From NCBI GenBank assembly GCA_037176905.1, contig JBBBWG010005535.1:1-24256 (forward strand): a stretch of DNA of 24,256 bases. Reading direction: 5' to 3'. Origin of the DNA: Azolla pinnata. Lineage: Eukaryota > Streptophyta > Polypodiopsida > Salviniales > Salviniaceae. The notes below the pieces were generated by a model. It worked only from the letters and a program-made list of their open reading frames with translations, did no database searches and had not been told where the DNA came from. Shown here piece by piece: positions 1-11,319 of this stretch; positions within the stretch are counted from its first letter, which is position 1, and each line of letters starts with the position of its first letter. The position numbers were made by a program, and so were the translations under genes.

Positions 1-760
1 AACTCCATTGATTTTGTGAGCTCGATTAACGACGCAATTAGAAGATTGATTAAGGCCTAATTGCTTGATTACCACCCAATTCACACGTTCATCGATCGAT
101 CAGACTCTGAAAACCGCTGAGCTTTTTTTTTTAGCTCGGTCGACTACAGCGCGCGGGAAGGGATCGAATCGGGATTTAATCAATGGGGATCGTGACCGAG
201 AACAGACTCGATAATTGGCGAGATTTTTTTCGTAATCAGGTGCTTCGATTTTTAGTGGAAGATTAGGATTAGGCACTGATTTGTGATTAAAGTGTGATTT
301 CAAAGCTCGGCTGGGTGTTCCCTTTCTTTTTTTTACCAATGAAAATCGATCACCTGTGAGTTCGAATCAGAGCAGCATCGAATCGACTCGATCTGATTCA
401 GGCCTCATCGCTTGATTGATTAACATCGAATTAACACGTTCGTCGATCAATAATTTGATTCAGGCTCGGTCGCTTGATTAACATCGAATTAACACGTTCG
501 TCGATCAATAATTTGATTCAGGCTCGGTCACTTGATTACCATCGAATTAACACGTTCGTCGTCTGATCCGGCTCGAAAATTACGGCCTTTCAGCTACTCG
601 AACGCTAGCGCGAGGGAATCAAATTAGGAATCGAATCAGGAATTGATCCAAGAACAAAATCAATAACTAGTGCAAATTCTAATTGGGTGTTAAAAATTCT
701 CAGTGGAAGATTAGGATTAGGCGTTAATTTGTAATTAAAAACGTAATTTAGAACTTTGTT
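1..760. repeat. Nested degenerate tandem repeats
   Basis: No gene is seen here. Three consecutive copies of a 58-62 bp unit begin at 394, 456 and 514, each starting TGATTCAGG and containing GAATTAACACGTTCGTCG; a fourth truncated copy starts near 562. A diverged copy of the same unit lies at about 45-105. What follows it (about 105-345) is repeated with divergence at about 570-770: the string AGTGGAAGATTAGGATTAG occurs at 254 and again at 702, a shift of 448 bp. So a short tandem array sits inside a roughly 450-bp duplication. GATCGA-rich composition recurs at 10.5-10.9 kb. Confidence 0.75.
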
Positions 761-767
761 GAGTGGC

Positions 768-1030
768 CATCAACCCTAAACCCTAGAAAAGAAGAAGACG
801 AAGAACCCTGACAGAAGAAAAACCCTAAATTGAGAACCTCTGAGAGAAGAAAAACCCTAAAAGAAGAAGAAGAAAGCTTGGATCGAAGCACCGAAATCAC
901 ACTGCCATCAGATCGTTCACCTCCGGTGCTTAGGAAAAATGACGCAAACTGCCAGAAAAAACGCCCGACAGATGATTTAATGCCCGATCGAAACAACACA
1001 AACTATGTCAGTTTTGGAGGTGATCTTTGA
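768..1030 (-). promoter_or_regulatory. Possible 5' end of a gene reading left (telo-boxes, CTT-rich)
   Basis: Three telo-box motifs lie at 778-786 (AAACCCTAG), 820-828 and 852-860 (AAACCCTAA), interleaved with GAAGAA tracts. On the minus strand this reads as the CTT-rich leader with AGGGTTT boxes common upstream of plant genes. It is followed by an ATG at 770-768 and 11 codons (MATQQSSKLRF) before a stop; a short first exon with a donor inside it is conceivable, which would make the repeats at 1-760 an intron. A plus-strand reading frame at 830-1030 has no recognisable content. The call is inferred from composition only. Confidence 0.25.
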
Positions 1031-1784
1031 AAAAAAATGATGTAGTAAGATCACAGCTGAGACTGGGAAAAAATAGTAGTAACAGAACTAAAACAAAATG
1101 AAAGAGCAGGAGATGTGATCACTGAGCACTCTGTTAGAAGCAAATTTTGCTCTCTACCCCACTGATGTTGTAAGTAAACTGGGGAAAAAAAAATGGCAAG
1201 AAAAGCCCAGAAAACCACATGTGACTCATCTCATGTTATGAAGTGACAAATTCAATGTTAACAGCTTTCAATCGAGCATTACACATATACTGAAACTCTC
1301 AGATGAGAAGTATATAAGCACATTGACACAAGGAAAATGTTCAAATGTTAAGGGACCCAAAAGAAAACAAGCGCTCAAAACAATGATGGAATTGTTTGGA
1401 ATAGAGATATCAAACAATCAGAGATTTTGGAGGCAGCCAAAGGGAGCTCAAATATGGCTCAACCATCCTGAGCTATAACCCAAAACACTCAAAAAATTAA
1501 GCCACTGTTCTTGTAACTGGTTAGAGCATCAGCCAAAAGGATATCCGAAATTGGGATCTCAAACCAAAATAACGGCATCATCTTATAACTGGATGTAAGG
1601 GCACAGAAGTTAGAGCAGTTAAAAAAGGATTTCCGATATCTTAAGCAACTTGAGAAGATAAAGAGAGCATCATCTTGTAACTGGATTTGTATAATTTGCA
1701 AAGCTGGAGCAGGGAAGAGGTCAAGCAGCTGAAAGAGATTTCAGAGAATGAGATTTCAGAGAATGTATGTTTTGCAAACCTGGT
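1031..1784. other. Non-coding stretch with a 3-copy degenerate repeat
   Basis: No exon could be supported. Within it, TTGTAACTGG or a one-base variant occurs at 1511, 1583 and 1675. Each is followed by related sequence (GGATATCCGA near 1540, GGATTTCCGA near 1627) and the later two are preceded by GCATCATCTT, which indicates a diverged tandem repeat with period 72-92 bp. The rest is AT-rich and unremarkable. Confidence 0.5.
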
Positions 1785-2140
1785 TCAAAGAACGGCCTCG
1801 AGCTGCAAAGTGAATACCGTTTCCTCGATCATCTCCTGCAACATCTCACACACAGATAACTGACCGACGCTCCTTTTCTTTGATGGAAAGTAATACACAT
1901 CGCCACTACAACACTAACTGTTTAAGCAACCAGTATGTATCACATAAATTTCTTACCTCCCAAATCCAATGATTTCCCCAAGGAGCATTCCCTGCCCCTG
2001 AACTAGCCTACGAATGTAACAAGCTGATGGATCATTTACAAACAATACATACGGTAGCTCGCTTTGATTTACAGTAAAAAGTGACACTATTACAAGAGTG
2101 TTTCTCCCTGGTTGTAGTTCAACAAGTACATCAACTTCCA
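1785..2140 (-). CDS. Unrecognised protein fragment, two exon-like pieces (partial)
   Basis: On the minus strand a 184-nt exon-like block (2140-1957) reads V-E-V-D-V-L-V-E-L-Q-P-G-R-N and onward to LLGEIIGFG. A strong acceptor (TTTTCAG) lies before it and a strong donor (GAG|GTAAGA) after it. Joining phase 2 to an acceptor at 1873 gives a second 88-nt exon (1872-1785) that completes an Arg codon and reads SVGQLSVCEMLQEM to a C-terminal LEAVL and stop at 1785. The residue pattern (alternating hydrophobics, then an acidic helix-like end) looks like real protein rather than noise. I do not recognise the family. The upstream exon is unclear: a block near 2295-2260 could be spliced on (A + TG would make an ATG), but this is weak. 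It lies just downstream of gene A, so it may be a small gene, the tail of one, or a relocated fragment. Confidence 0.35.
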
Positions 2141-2614
2141 CTGAAAATTTTGAAGGCAGTTGCGCCCACAGCAAATCAATAGTTTGAATATTTTCGAATG
2201 TTCCAAAAGAAAATTGAAACAAGCACATTAAGGGATGGGAACCTTTTATTACTTTCTTCTAATGGTTACTTTTCAGGGGCCAATTCCTCCATGTCAGCTT
2301 CTCACAAATCAATGATGATAATTAATATTGTAATGAATATTCGGTTGGAAAGAATTTTCCTAATCAAGAAATCCAAAAAAGAACACCAAGGCCATTAGTA
2401 ACGTCCAAGCTTTCAGTATTTACTTTACATGAAAGAATATATCAGGGCAGGGGTGTATTTATATTACCTTCTTTTGCTATTTTCTGTTGTACAGAGTTAC
2501 CCACTATATGGAGCCAATCCAGCCTCTCGATTATGTCGAATCAAACCACATAAAAGAAGTGACGAACGCTCAACTCTAGGTGTATATAAAATGGGCAAAA
2601 TGCAGTATGAACAA
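2141..2614 (-). other. Gene A 3' UTR / downstream region
   Basis: This follows the gene A stop codon at 2617-2615. A minus-strand AATAAA-like polyadenylation signal is present at 2250-2245. No coding region on either strand is convincing; the plus-strand open frame 2429-2806 is antisense to gene A's last exon. Confidence 0.4.
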
Positions 2615-5600
2615 TTATCTAACTTCCCGTCGCATTCTCATCTGAAGCTCGCTCTTTTCAACTTCGGTCTCTGCGAGCTGAAGGCTCACAATGCTGTATC
2701 GTTCACGCATAACACGCACTTCTTCTGTAAGTTTTGCAATTTCCTTCTTGTAGCTCACCACTTGATCCATGTCATTCTGGTGTTCCACCAATATGCTGCA
2801 TGGTAAATTTAATTGAAAAAAACATACTTATGACGGGGAACAAGGGATCATTCAAGATGTGGAAAGTTAGCAGTTAGTTTGAAGCAAAAATACTTTCAGA
2901 CGTTCCTTGCTTACCAACATTATCGTCATTAATCATGATATAGCTGTCCATAATTTTCCCTAATCTACTGATGAGTAATCTACTGATGGGGTACATCTGG
3001 GTCAAATTCCAAAGGGAATGAGGGTACGAGGAGCCTTGACCCACGTTAGGATGTTACCAGTGTGGCTATGGCTCTTCTTACCTAAGCAAGCACATATGCC
3101 TACTTCACAGAACCCAAGCTATGATTCACATCAACACTCACTGGTATGAGAAATCGCTGCAGGTTTAAGGCTGGCTGGGGGAGACTGGCACCCGAGTTCC
3201 TTTGTTTGGTCAATCTTTGCTTATCTTCAATTAATTATTAGTTGGCCTCTAACAAGAAGTTCAATGAAAAAGAATGCTAGCATAATATTTAACATCATTG
3301 AGACATGGCGTTAGTATGCATGACCAGGAAAGCTCAAATTTTCTATGTAACACATGACGACAACGATGATTGATTTACACTAATAGTACTGCTTGATTTC
3401 AAACTTAAAACAGAACAAATACCTTCTGAGCTGTTGCTTATACATATTGTTTGCTTCCATTACTTCTGCTAGTTCTGTCTCTAAATTCACTACCCTTTCC
3501 AACAATAAAGGACTCTTGGCAGTTTCTATGACCTTTGATATGCGAGCTTCTAACAGTTCATTAGACTGCATGAAAAAAAGTCTTCATGTAAGTCTATAGG
3601 AGAGCCCAAAACGGCGCTTGCATATATACGACATATATAGTGAGAGATATGCACCTCTTGCAATCGCTTTACTTCCTCTTCAAGAACCTCTTGTGTGTGC
3701 ATTGCAGAAAGGAGTTCCTGCCCTCGTCTTGAAAGGGATGAATTCTGAGTTTGCAGACGTACTAGCTATCGAAAGGAAAAAAAATGCCCATCAGGAAATA
3801 CATTTCCTTTACCTGAAAAACTTGCCAAAAAATCATACCTCATTTTTCAGTTGATCTACTCCTAAGTCTGCGATTCCGGCTTCAAGCTGCTCATTTGTCA
3901 GCTCAAGGATCTCGATTCTCTGGCATAGATCAGATTCTTTTTGTGCAAACTCTGTTTCACGAGTGACCAGAAGTCTTTTACTACTTCTTGCATCATCCTA
4001 GAACACCATCAACAACAAATAGCAGCAATAAGTAGCTAACTAAAAATATCAAGAAGAAGTGCATTGCTCAAGGACGGGAATACTTACTTCTAGTTGCTCA
4101 CATCTTTTCTGAAGCTCAACAAATCTCGTGCGAGAATTTAATACTTCGGATTCCATTTCCGACAAAGCATTAGCCTTCTGCTGAAGCTCGTTTTCCAGCA
4201 TTTCAACCTTCTCCGAAAATTTGATCTTCTCTCTCTCTTGATTTTCCAGCTCTTGCTGCAGGTACTCCAGTTTCTCTGTCATGCATTGATAAGTTGTTAA
4301 TGATGCATCAAGTTTCTTAGCCATCTCGTCATTCTTGGACTCTGAATCCCTCTGCAAGGTAGATAATTCACTTTCTAGTTCTCGGCTTCTTTCTTCCATG
4401 TGCTTCAGAGAAATTTCAAGCTCTCTTTTCTTCTCACAAAGCTCTGTAACTTCAACCAACGCCAATTTCTCTTTTTCCTCCACAGACAAAGTTAGTTGCT
4501 CGAGCTTACTTTCTAAACCACCTATTTCAGCATCCTTATCCTTCTGCTGTACTGACAATTCTTCTTCTGCCCTGCTTGCACGGTGCTCGGCGTTTTCCTT
4601 TTCGCATTGAAGAGATTGTATTTCCATTCTTAGTGCTTGTTCTTTAATGTTGAGTTCTTGCTGATCCTGCGTTTTCTGAGTCTCAAACATGACAAGTTTT
4701 TCTTGCACTTGAATGAGCTCAACGGTTTTCTCTTGCAGTTGTTGCTCAAGAAGAGATCGCTGAGATTCCAATTCCTTGATTGCCTTTCGATAGTGAAGAC
4801 TGTTACTGTTAGCGTTCTCCAACTGTTGCTGGTAAGACTCTCTTTCTTCACTCACATTCCTGACCTCTGCCTCGAGACTCGATTTTCTTTCGGACAGTTC
4901 CACATTCATTGCTTCTAGTTTGGTAAATCGATCACGAAATTCTTTTATATCCACAGTTAGCTTTGAAACTGTTTTCTCCAATGTAATTTTCGCATCAGTG
5001 ATCGCATCCCCTGTACTTTCCGAAGTTTCTGTTCCCTGCAGTAAATGTCTGAGCCTTTCTTTAGCGGCTTCAATTTCAAGATGGGCATCATCCAGGCTTT
5101 TCTGCAGATTGCCCTTCTCTATCTCTAGCTGCAATATAGTATGCCCTGAATCCTGCGTCAATTTTTCAATTCTCGCCTCCAGCAAAACTATGGTGCTGTT
5201 AGCCCCAGCTAGTATTGCTTCAAGTTGCACTACAGTCGCCTTTGCTTCTGCAAGATCCTGTGTCAGATTCTGAAGCTTCTCCGTTAGGAAAGTAGTATTT
5301 TCAGTAGTTTCGGATAACAAAGCTTCCAAGTTTTTCTTATCAGTCTCATAATCTGCAACTCGAACAGTAAGCCTCTCAATTTCAGCCACATGTTTTGTGA
5401 CATCGTTGCTGGTTGTTTCTTCCCTGGCTTTCTCCTCTGAAAGCAACCGACATTGTAATTCCATATCCCTTTTCTCTGTTTCTAGTGTATGCACCAATTC
5501 TTCCAAGTTCAGTTTCTGTCTATTGAGCTCATCTACTTGGAGCTGTACTTTAGCAATTGAATCTCTGCTTTCTTGCAACTTTCTGTTCAAGGAATCTTGT

Positions 5601-8600
5601 AAAATATCAGCGTTTGATCCTTTACATGCCTGTTGAAGCTCGGCAATGATCTCCACCTTAGATTCTAGATCTTTACTAGTTTGATTAAGTCTATAGTGAA
5701 GCTCAATATTCTCATTTGTAAGCTCCCTACAGTCCATTTCCAGCTCCTCCATTTTCTTCCTCAGTATTTCAATTGTCTTCAATGATTCGTCAATATTCTC
5801 TCCCTTGGGCTGCTCCTTTCTAGATTCACCCTCTAAACTCGTCACTTTAGACATCAACTGCTTGATCTCTCGATCTTTATCCTTCAGCTTCCTGTTAAAA
5901 TCAATCTCTGGTAGCATTGTGTCATCATTGTACTGGTTCTCTTCTGTACTGACTCTGATGCTGCCTCCTTGAGATTCAGGTGACTCACGACAGTTGGAAA
6001 GCTCCTTCAATAACTCTTTATTTGCTTCTTTAAGCTTATCAACTTCAGCGTTCTTTGCATCTAGTGAATCTTCAAGATCCTTCAGAGCAGAGACAAGTTC
6101 TCCATAAGAATCACGCATCTTACTGAGTTGTAAATGTAGGTCAGCATTCAGTTCTTTTTGATATGCTACTTGCTCCTGTAGCATGTTGATCTGCAATTTG
6201 GAATCATCCATTTCCCACCTCCCATAGTTATCTTTGGATGCCATTTTTTTCTTTTGTTCAAGCTCTAATCTCAAACTATCACATTCAGCTTTGCTTGCCA
6301 GCAGTTCAACTTTCAAATCTGCCCCATTCTTAGACTCGACTGTAAGCTGCTGCTTCAAAATCCCCATGTCAACACTTAGTTTCCGCACTTGTCTCTCCCA
6401 CTTAGAAGCCTCTTCCCGCAAATCTTGAATTGTTGCTTCTGCTGATTCCAGTTTCTGTGAAAGAGCTTTGGAGCTTCTAGATCCATTTTGCATGGCTACA
6501 TGGGAATTGAGCTGCCCATTGTTACCATCAGTCCTAGTAAGTAAGCTATCCATGCTGGAAGATCCATCCTATAATACAAATGCATTGATTAGTTGCATGG
6601 GGGTATTTCATTCTACCACAATCAATCTGTCTGTTAGAGTTTCTCACCTTTGGAAAAGATGTCCGTGACCTGGCACCTTTTTTAATCTGGAAAGAGATGA
6701 TAACGGAAACCTTAAGATTATATCGCTACGACCATCCTGTGTGCACGGAAAATGCAAAAGTACAACTGAGTAAAAACACTTACCTGATGTGATCCAGACG
6801 TCCGGACAGACATATTTTGGCTTGACGAGGACCCTAGACTTCTAACTGTCAAATTTTCAGAAACATCCGAGTTACTGCTGTTATCCTCTGAAATTGAATC
6901 GTTGTATTCTTGCTCATAATTGCCGATCCATTGCCCTCGAGTCTGTCTAGACAGCCACATACATTGTCACGTTAAACTCCTTCCATATCAACAAAGTAAT
7001 ACACCTGACGACATTATATATGGAAATTATACCTGAATCCTAATCTTGGAGTTAGACATTGGACTTTCACCTGAGACAATGGTAGAATAAACTCAACTGG
7101 TGCCATGATATCTTATTCTTAAATTTGTGTGGATAGAAAGTATACATCACCTTAAATAGATGAGAAAATATAGAATGAGATCAAAAGTTGTTACGATTTC
7201 TCATGCTTAATACACGTGTATATGTGCTGATATATATCAACTTGACTACGGACTATTCACATCTAAATAGCTGTACAGCCACGTCCTCTCAACAACTTGT
7301 TTTAAGAATAACTTGTTTTAAACAAGAAAGATGATATCGGGTTGCAGCTTTGAATAATTAATAAGTTTACAACTTCATAACTCATAGATAGAAGTCACTG
7401 GCTTGTAAAATTCCTATCGACTGGGAACTCATTAAGTGTATGCCTATTCAATGCTTGATACATCCTACAAAACCTTTGCCATTTGATGTTCTAGTGTTAG
7501 CGCCTGCAACAAAAGTACAATTGCAACCTTGAATGGAATGCATTGGTTTGTTGCATCAGTTTTTGGTTCCACTCCATGGATGTAATTTTGGTCTCCTGGG
7601 TCACTTTGACCTTACAAAAAGATAATAAAATAATTTATTTCGTAACCAGCCATGGAAAGATGGACTGATGTTTAGGCAACAACATACGGTTCCATGTATA
7701 AAGATGTATATGCAAGGAAAAAATGAAGAAGAAAAGAAGTTTACATCTAGACAACTCCCAGTGCTGCAATTCATGAGAGGTAACGAGATGGACTCTGGTG
7801 ATTCGGCAGAAGCATAGTCTGAAAGATTGATTCTTGCCTCTCCTAAGATGCTGACTCGAACAGAAACCTATTGGCATTTCAAGTCATTAATTTTGCCAAA
7901 TCCTTTCCAAACAATATCACAGATCAGCAGGTGTGGCCTCACCATTTGAACAACAATCCTGTACAGTTTGTCTGCATATTCTCCCGTTGAAGGATCTGAT
8001 GTTAATCTAGTTGACTCGATGATGGGTTCTGTCCACTGGCAAGTTCCATTTCGGACCAGTGATTTCGGTGTCTTTGCTGAAGTCTTGCCTGTCTCCACAG
8101 ATATCAAAGACAGTACTAACTTGTCCCATCCAGAACTGGGTATCTGCATCGCCAACTGTTAATGTTAGTATCATTCTTGTCGCCACACATCAGAACTAAC
8201 TCTAAAAAATTTATCTTCCTTTATGCTGATGGAAAAATGGCATGCACAATGCATGATATTTCACCTATTCCAGTTTTGCATTAGTATTAGCTAGCTTTAT
8301 CAGCTTGTGCCCAGGGGATTGGGTGGGATAACTCACCGACATTATATAATGGGTCTGCAGTGATCATATTACCTCCTGAGTTCAATAGAAGCTTTTAAAA
8401 GCTATTTAGATTCACTGTTTTACTTTCATAACAAACACGTTAAATCAGTATGTGGATACAGTAGCGAAAGGTCCATGATCATGAGACTTTAAAGGGTATA
8501 CATGGATGGATATACTGGTGGAAAGGTGAACAATAATGAGACTATAAAGGGGCATAAATAAGGTATTCCTGTAAATAAGCCTTATTGGTAGCAACCCCAC

Positions 8601-9878
8601 TCGATTATTCCCTAGCAAGGGGTGCAAATAGGTCATGATCGTTCATTCTAACCATTTGATGCACTATTCAAGGCAGAGAGTAACCACTAAACCCAGTGTT
8701 ACTATGTCTGAGAAATCAAGATCGAGCTGAGATCATCGAAATCAGACAAATTTTATCACAAATGGAAGAGGCCAACAAGTAAGCTATACATTAATTTGTA
8801 TCATCGGTAGGTAAATTCTGTTAGAGATATGATAATGCATGAGGAAAAAAGTGACCAACTTAATTTTGTCAAATCAGAGAGATGCACAATACCAAAGTCA
8901 CTGAAGTTCTAAACCACGTAAGCTATTCTAAAATCTGAAATGTTAAATTACAAATATAACCAGGCAAGAAGAAAACTATAACAGTCTCATACAAATTTTA
9001 TAGTTTTTACCACAAACGGAAACTTCAAATCCATCATAATTAGACAACCTAATCCATATGCAGGAAGATTTAACATCAAGTCCTTAATGAGAACTCAAAT
9101 TTTATAAATACAATGAAACAAGCCAAGAAGAGAAATATGTAAACAAGAAAACAAACAACTCCTAAAATTGTATTACCATTACTAAATTTTAGCACGGATG
9201 GAACATATCTGCCACATAATCCACATAAATGAAAATTACTATATTTATCCTAATTCATCAGAAAGCTACAAACGATTTCCACACAAATGCAAAACCGCCC
9301 CTTTGTTCAATCAACAGAGGACTTAACATTTGGTAACAATACCCTCTATAAACGTAAGTTCATCATGGAAAACACAAAAAGTCTTATCATAAACACAATT
9401 CCACTGTATAAAGCTGAAAATCCATATAGAAATTCATTAGACAAATGCAAATCCACAATATAAACTTCTCGCACAGTATTTTCACTCGAATGTAAATTCA
9501 CGCTACAAACTTGAGTTCGTAATTCATAGACGAGGTCAATGTCATTTTGAAACAAATGACAAACAATCTCTAAACCCAAAATCCTTCAAAAAAATACGAA
9601 ATTTTGTCTCCAGAAGAAAGAAGTTTACAACAAGAAAATACTAAATCACTGGATTAAAATCGCATTGAAGCATCAAAACAAACAAAATCCTATCACAATT
9701 AGGCATAAAATTGTATATGCGTTTTACCACAGAACGTGAAGCTATATAGCAAGGAAGCATTGAGCGCGTGCATAAAAATAGCAAAAAGACATACCCGGGT
9801 CACCTTGAAATCGAGCTTAAATTCGAATTTGATCCCTTCTGATTGGTTTCGATCCAAAGACCTTGAACTTGTTTCCAT
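2615..9878 (-). CDS. NT-C2 domain, long coiled-coil protein (myosin heavy chain-related), 11 coding exons
   Basis: Coding exons on the minus strand: 9878-9795, 8155-7943, 7867-7745, 7070-7033, 6946-6784, 6686-6648, 6568-4088, 3997-3839, 3744-3655, 3565-3423, 2795-2615 (stop TAA). All introns are GT-AG, all junctions keep phase, and the product is about 1237 aa. Residues about 16-152 form an NT-C2 (EEIG1/EHBP1-type) domain: KFEFKLDFKVT, GWDKLVLSLISVETGKT, LVRNGTCQW, SILGEARINLSDYA, VKVQCLTPR. A Ser/Asn-rich linker follows (about 153-250), then almost continuous heptad-rich coiled coil to the C-terminus, mostly from one 2481-bp exon. Family members are plant proteins with a lipid- or protein-binding C2-like head and a dimerising rod; the biochemical role is poorly defined. 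The start is the first in-frame ATG after an upstream in-frame stop. The last exon ends ERYSIVSLQLAETEVEKSEL then a short basic tail, resembling family C-termini. Family call firm; exact function unknown. Confidence 0.88.
8156..9794 (-). other. Gene A first intron (1639 bp)
   Basis: It is bounded by donor CGG|GTATGT at 9794 and acceptor AACAG|TTG at 8156, and joins codon 28 to the core of the NT-C2 domain in phase 0. It is AT-rich with loosely recurring motifs (ACAAATGCAAA, AATCCATA-like) around 8980-9560, suggesting old local duplications. No internal coding exon was seen. The open frame at 9346-9579 on the minus strand has no protein-like character. Confidence 0.75.
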
Positions 9879-9954
9879 TACAATAGCCAGACTCAATCCC
9901 GTCCTCAATGCATATTCTTCTCAGATGCCTTTGGAGGAGGGAGAGAGCAAGAGT

Positions 9955-9985
<31 letters not shown>

Positions 9986-10450
9986 CGAAAACCCAAAACC
10001 AGTGTTTGAATTCTAATTCTCTCAACGGACAGACAGGGGAAGAACCAAGAAGCTCGCGTTGATCTTCCCAAAAAGCAGATGTTTCTTAGAAATGCGACTC
10101 AGAGCGAATCGAAGGCGAGACCCCATGTGCCGAGAATCGCAAGAGAGGTATGGCCATGAGGAAGCCGGATTCGATCCAAACCCCCATCACCCAAAAGATT
10201 AGGGTTTGGAGAATCGGGTTGGAGCCAATCCTCGCATGAGGAACCCTAATTTCGGAGGGTAAACAGCGACTGCAGAGGATCGAAGAGCTGGGAAGAAGCC
10301 CTTTGAAGGGCGATGGAAGCAAAGAAATGGGCTTTTCTTCTGCCCTTTCTTGTGGGCGATTTTGATCCAAAGCATCTGATGAAGAAGACAAAATCCCCCC
10401 CCTCAATCAAACAAAGTCAATCTAAAGAACAAAATTCCCAGGTATAAAAA
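9879..10450 (-). promoter_or_regulatory. Gene A 5' UTR and proximal promoter
   Basis: Upstream of the gene A ATG (minus strand), a CT-rich leader is followed further upstream by two telo-box motifs: AAACCCTAA on the minus strand at 10207-10199, and AACCCTAA on the plus strand at 10242-10249, 320-370 bp from the start codon. Telo-boxes are frequent in promoters of plant genes active in dividing cells. No clear TATA box could be fixed. The 106-codon open frame 10406-10086 shows no domain and is taken as leader or promoter. Confidence 0.5.
9955..9977. repeat. (GA)n microsatellite in the gene A leader
   Basis: An uninterrupted GA dinucleotide run, CT on the coding strand, lies about 80-100 bp upstream of the gene A start codon and sits within a broader GAGAGC-rich patch from about 9940. 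Such CT tracts are common in plant 5' UTRs. Confidence 0.9.
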
Positions 10451-10479
10451 ACAGAAAATCTCGCCCGAATTCCGTCAAG

Positions 10480-10940
10480 ATCGATCGAACCTGTGCTCGA
10501 TCCAATCGTTCGATCAATCGATCAATCGGTCTTTGGATCGGTCTCCTCGATTGTTCAATCGATTCTTATGGTTTGATCCAACGATCAATCAATCAGTCTT
10601 TGGATTGATTTCATCGATTGTTCGATCGATTCAACGATCGACCTTTCAAATCAATGATCATTGACTCCTCTTAATGATCGTACCAGTCCATTTAATCGCC
10701 CAAATGATTGGTCTTTCGATCAAATGATCCGATGAATGATCTCACCAACCCATATCTGCTCAACCAACGGATCGATCCTTCGATTCGATTCAATCCGATT
10801 GATCCGTCGATCCTCGGAATGAGCTTACTCCAATTGGACCTCCGATTGGTCGTGTGGATGCTCCGATCCAACTCGCCGATCCAATGGTCCTTTGATCGAT
10901 CATGTCCGTGCTCCGACCCATCCGATCTGTTTGCGCACTC
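10480..10940. repeat. GATC/ATCGAT-rich minisatellite
   Basis: A low-complexity stretch built from GATCAATC, CGATTC and GATCGA words. A clear tandem pair with period 67 bp has GTCTTTGGAT at 10529 and again at 10596, with matching flanks (GATCAATC before, CGATTGTTC after). Further decayed copies run to about 10940. No coding content could be supported. Confidence 0.7.
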
Positions 10941-11319
10941 ATCTTATATTTTTGGGCATGCCTCTTTAGCGAATGTTTGAACTCCGGTTTGATAGTTGCA
11001 AGGAACCTGACTTACAACTAAACAGATGGGAGTTCAATCGGAGAGCTTTTTTCCAAACCATGTCATTGACAGCTCTGCAAATCCAATGCCTATCGCATGC
11101 AGACAAACGTTTATCGCGGGGGGAGAATCGGGCATCGACTTGCAAGCAGTGCATCGGCAGCAGCAGAAGCCGATGCGTGGGTTTGAGTGATTGTTTGCGG
11201 AAATCGAGGCCAAAAACGTCGATGGATCGTGTGATCGATCGGGGTGTCCTGGATCTGCAGGCACGCAAGCGTCTGGATTTCGGTTTCACATTGGGACGGG
11301 GACGAACAAGCGAAGGAGT
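10941..11319. other. Intergenic, no supported feature
   Basis: This stretch is open on both strands over about 140 codons (minus 11394-10966, plus 10973-11416), but neither translation resembles a known family and there is no start-context or splice support. GC is somewhat higher than its neighbours. It is treated as intergenic. Confidence 0.5.

Noticed and set aside
2429..2806. 125-codon plus-strand frame with hydrophobic N-terminus
   Set aside because: It overlaps gene A's last exon in antisense; the sense reading has matching splice sites and a family-like C-terminus.
2955..3200. Possible short interspersed element in gene A's last intron, with a duplicated TAATCTACTGATG (2961 and 2977)
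   Set aside because: No A-box/B-box promoter, poly-A tail or target-site duplication could be shown by eye.
4335..6428. Several plus-strand frames of 60-120 codons
   Set aside because: All are antisense to the large coiled-coil exon of gene A and are Ser/Leu-rich, as expected for the complement of Glu/Lys/Gln codons.
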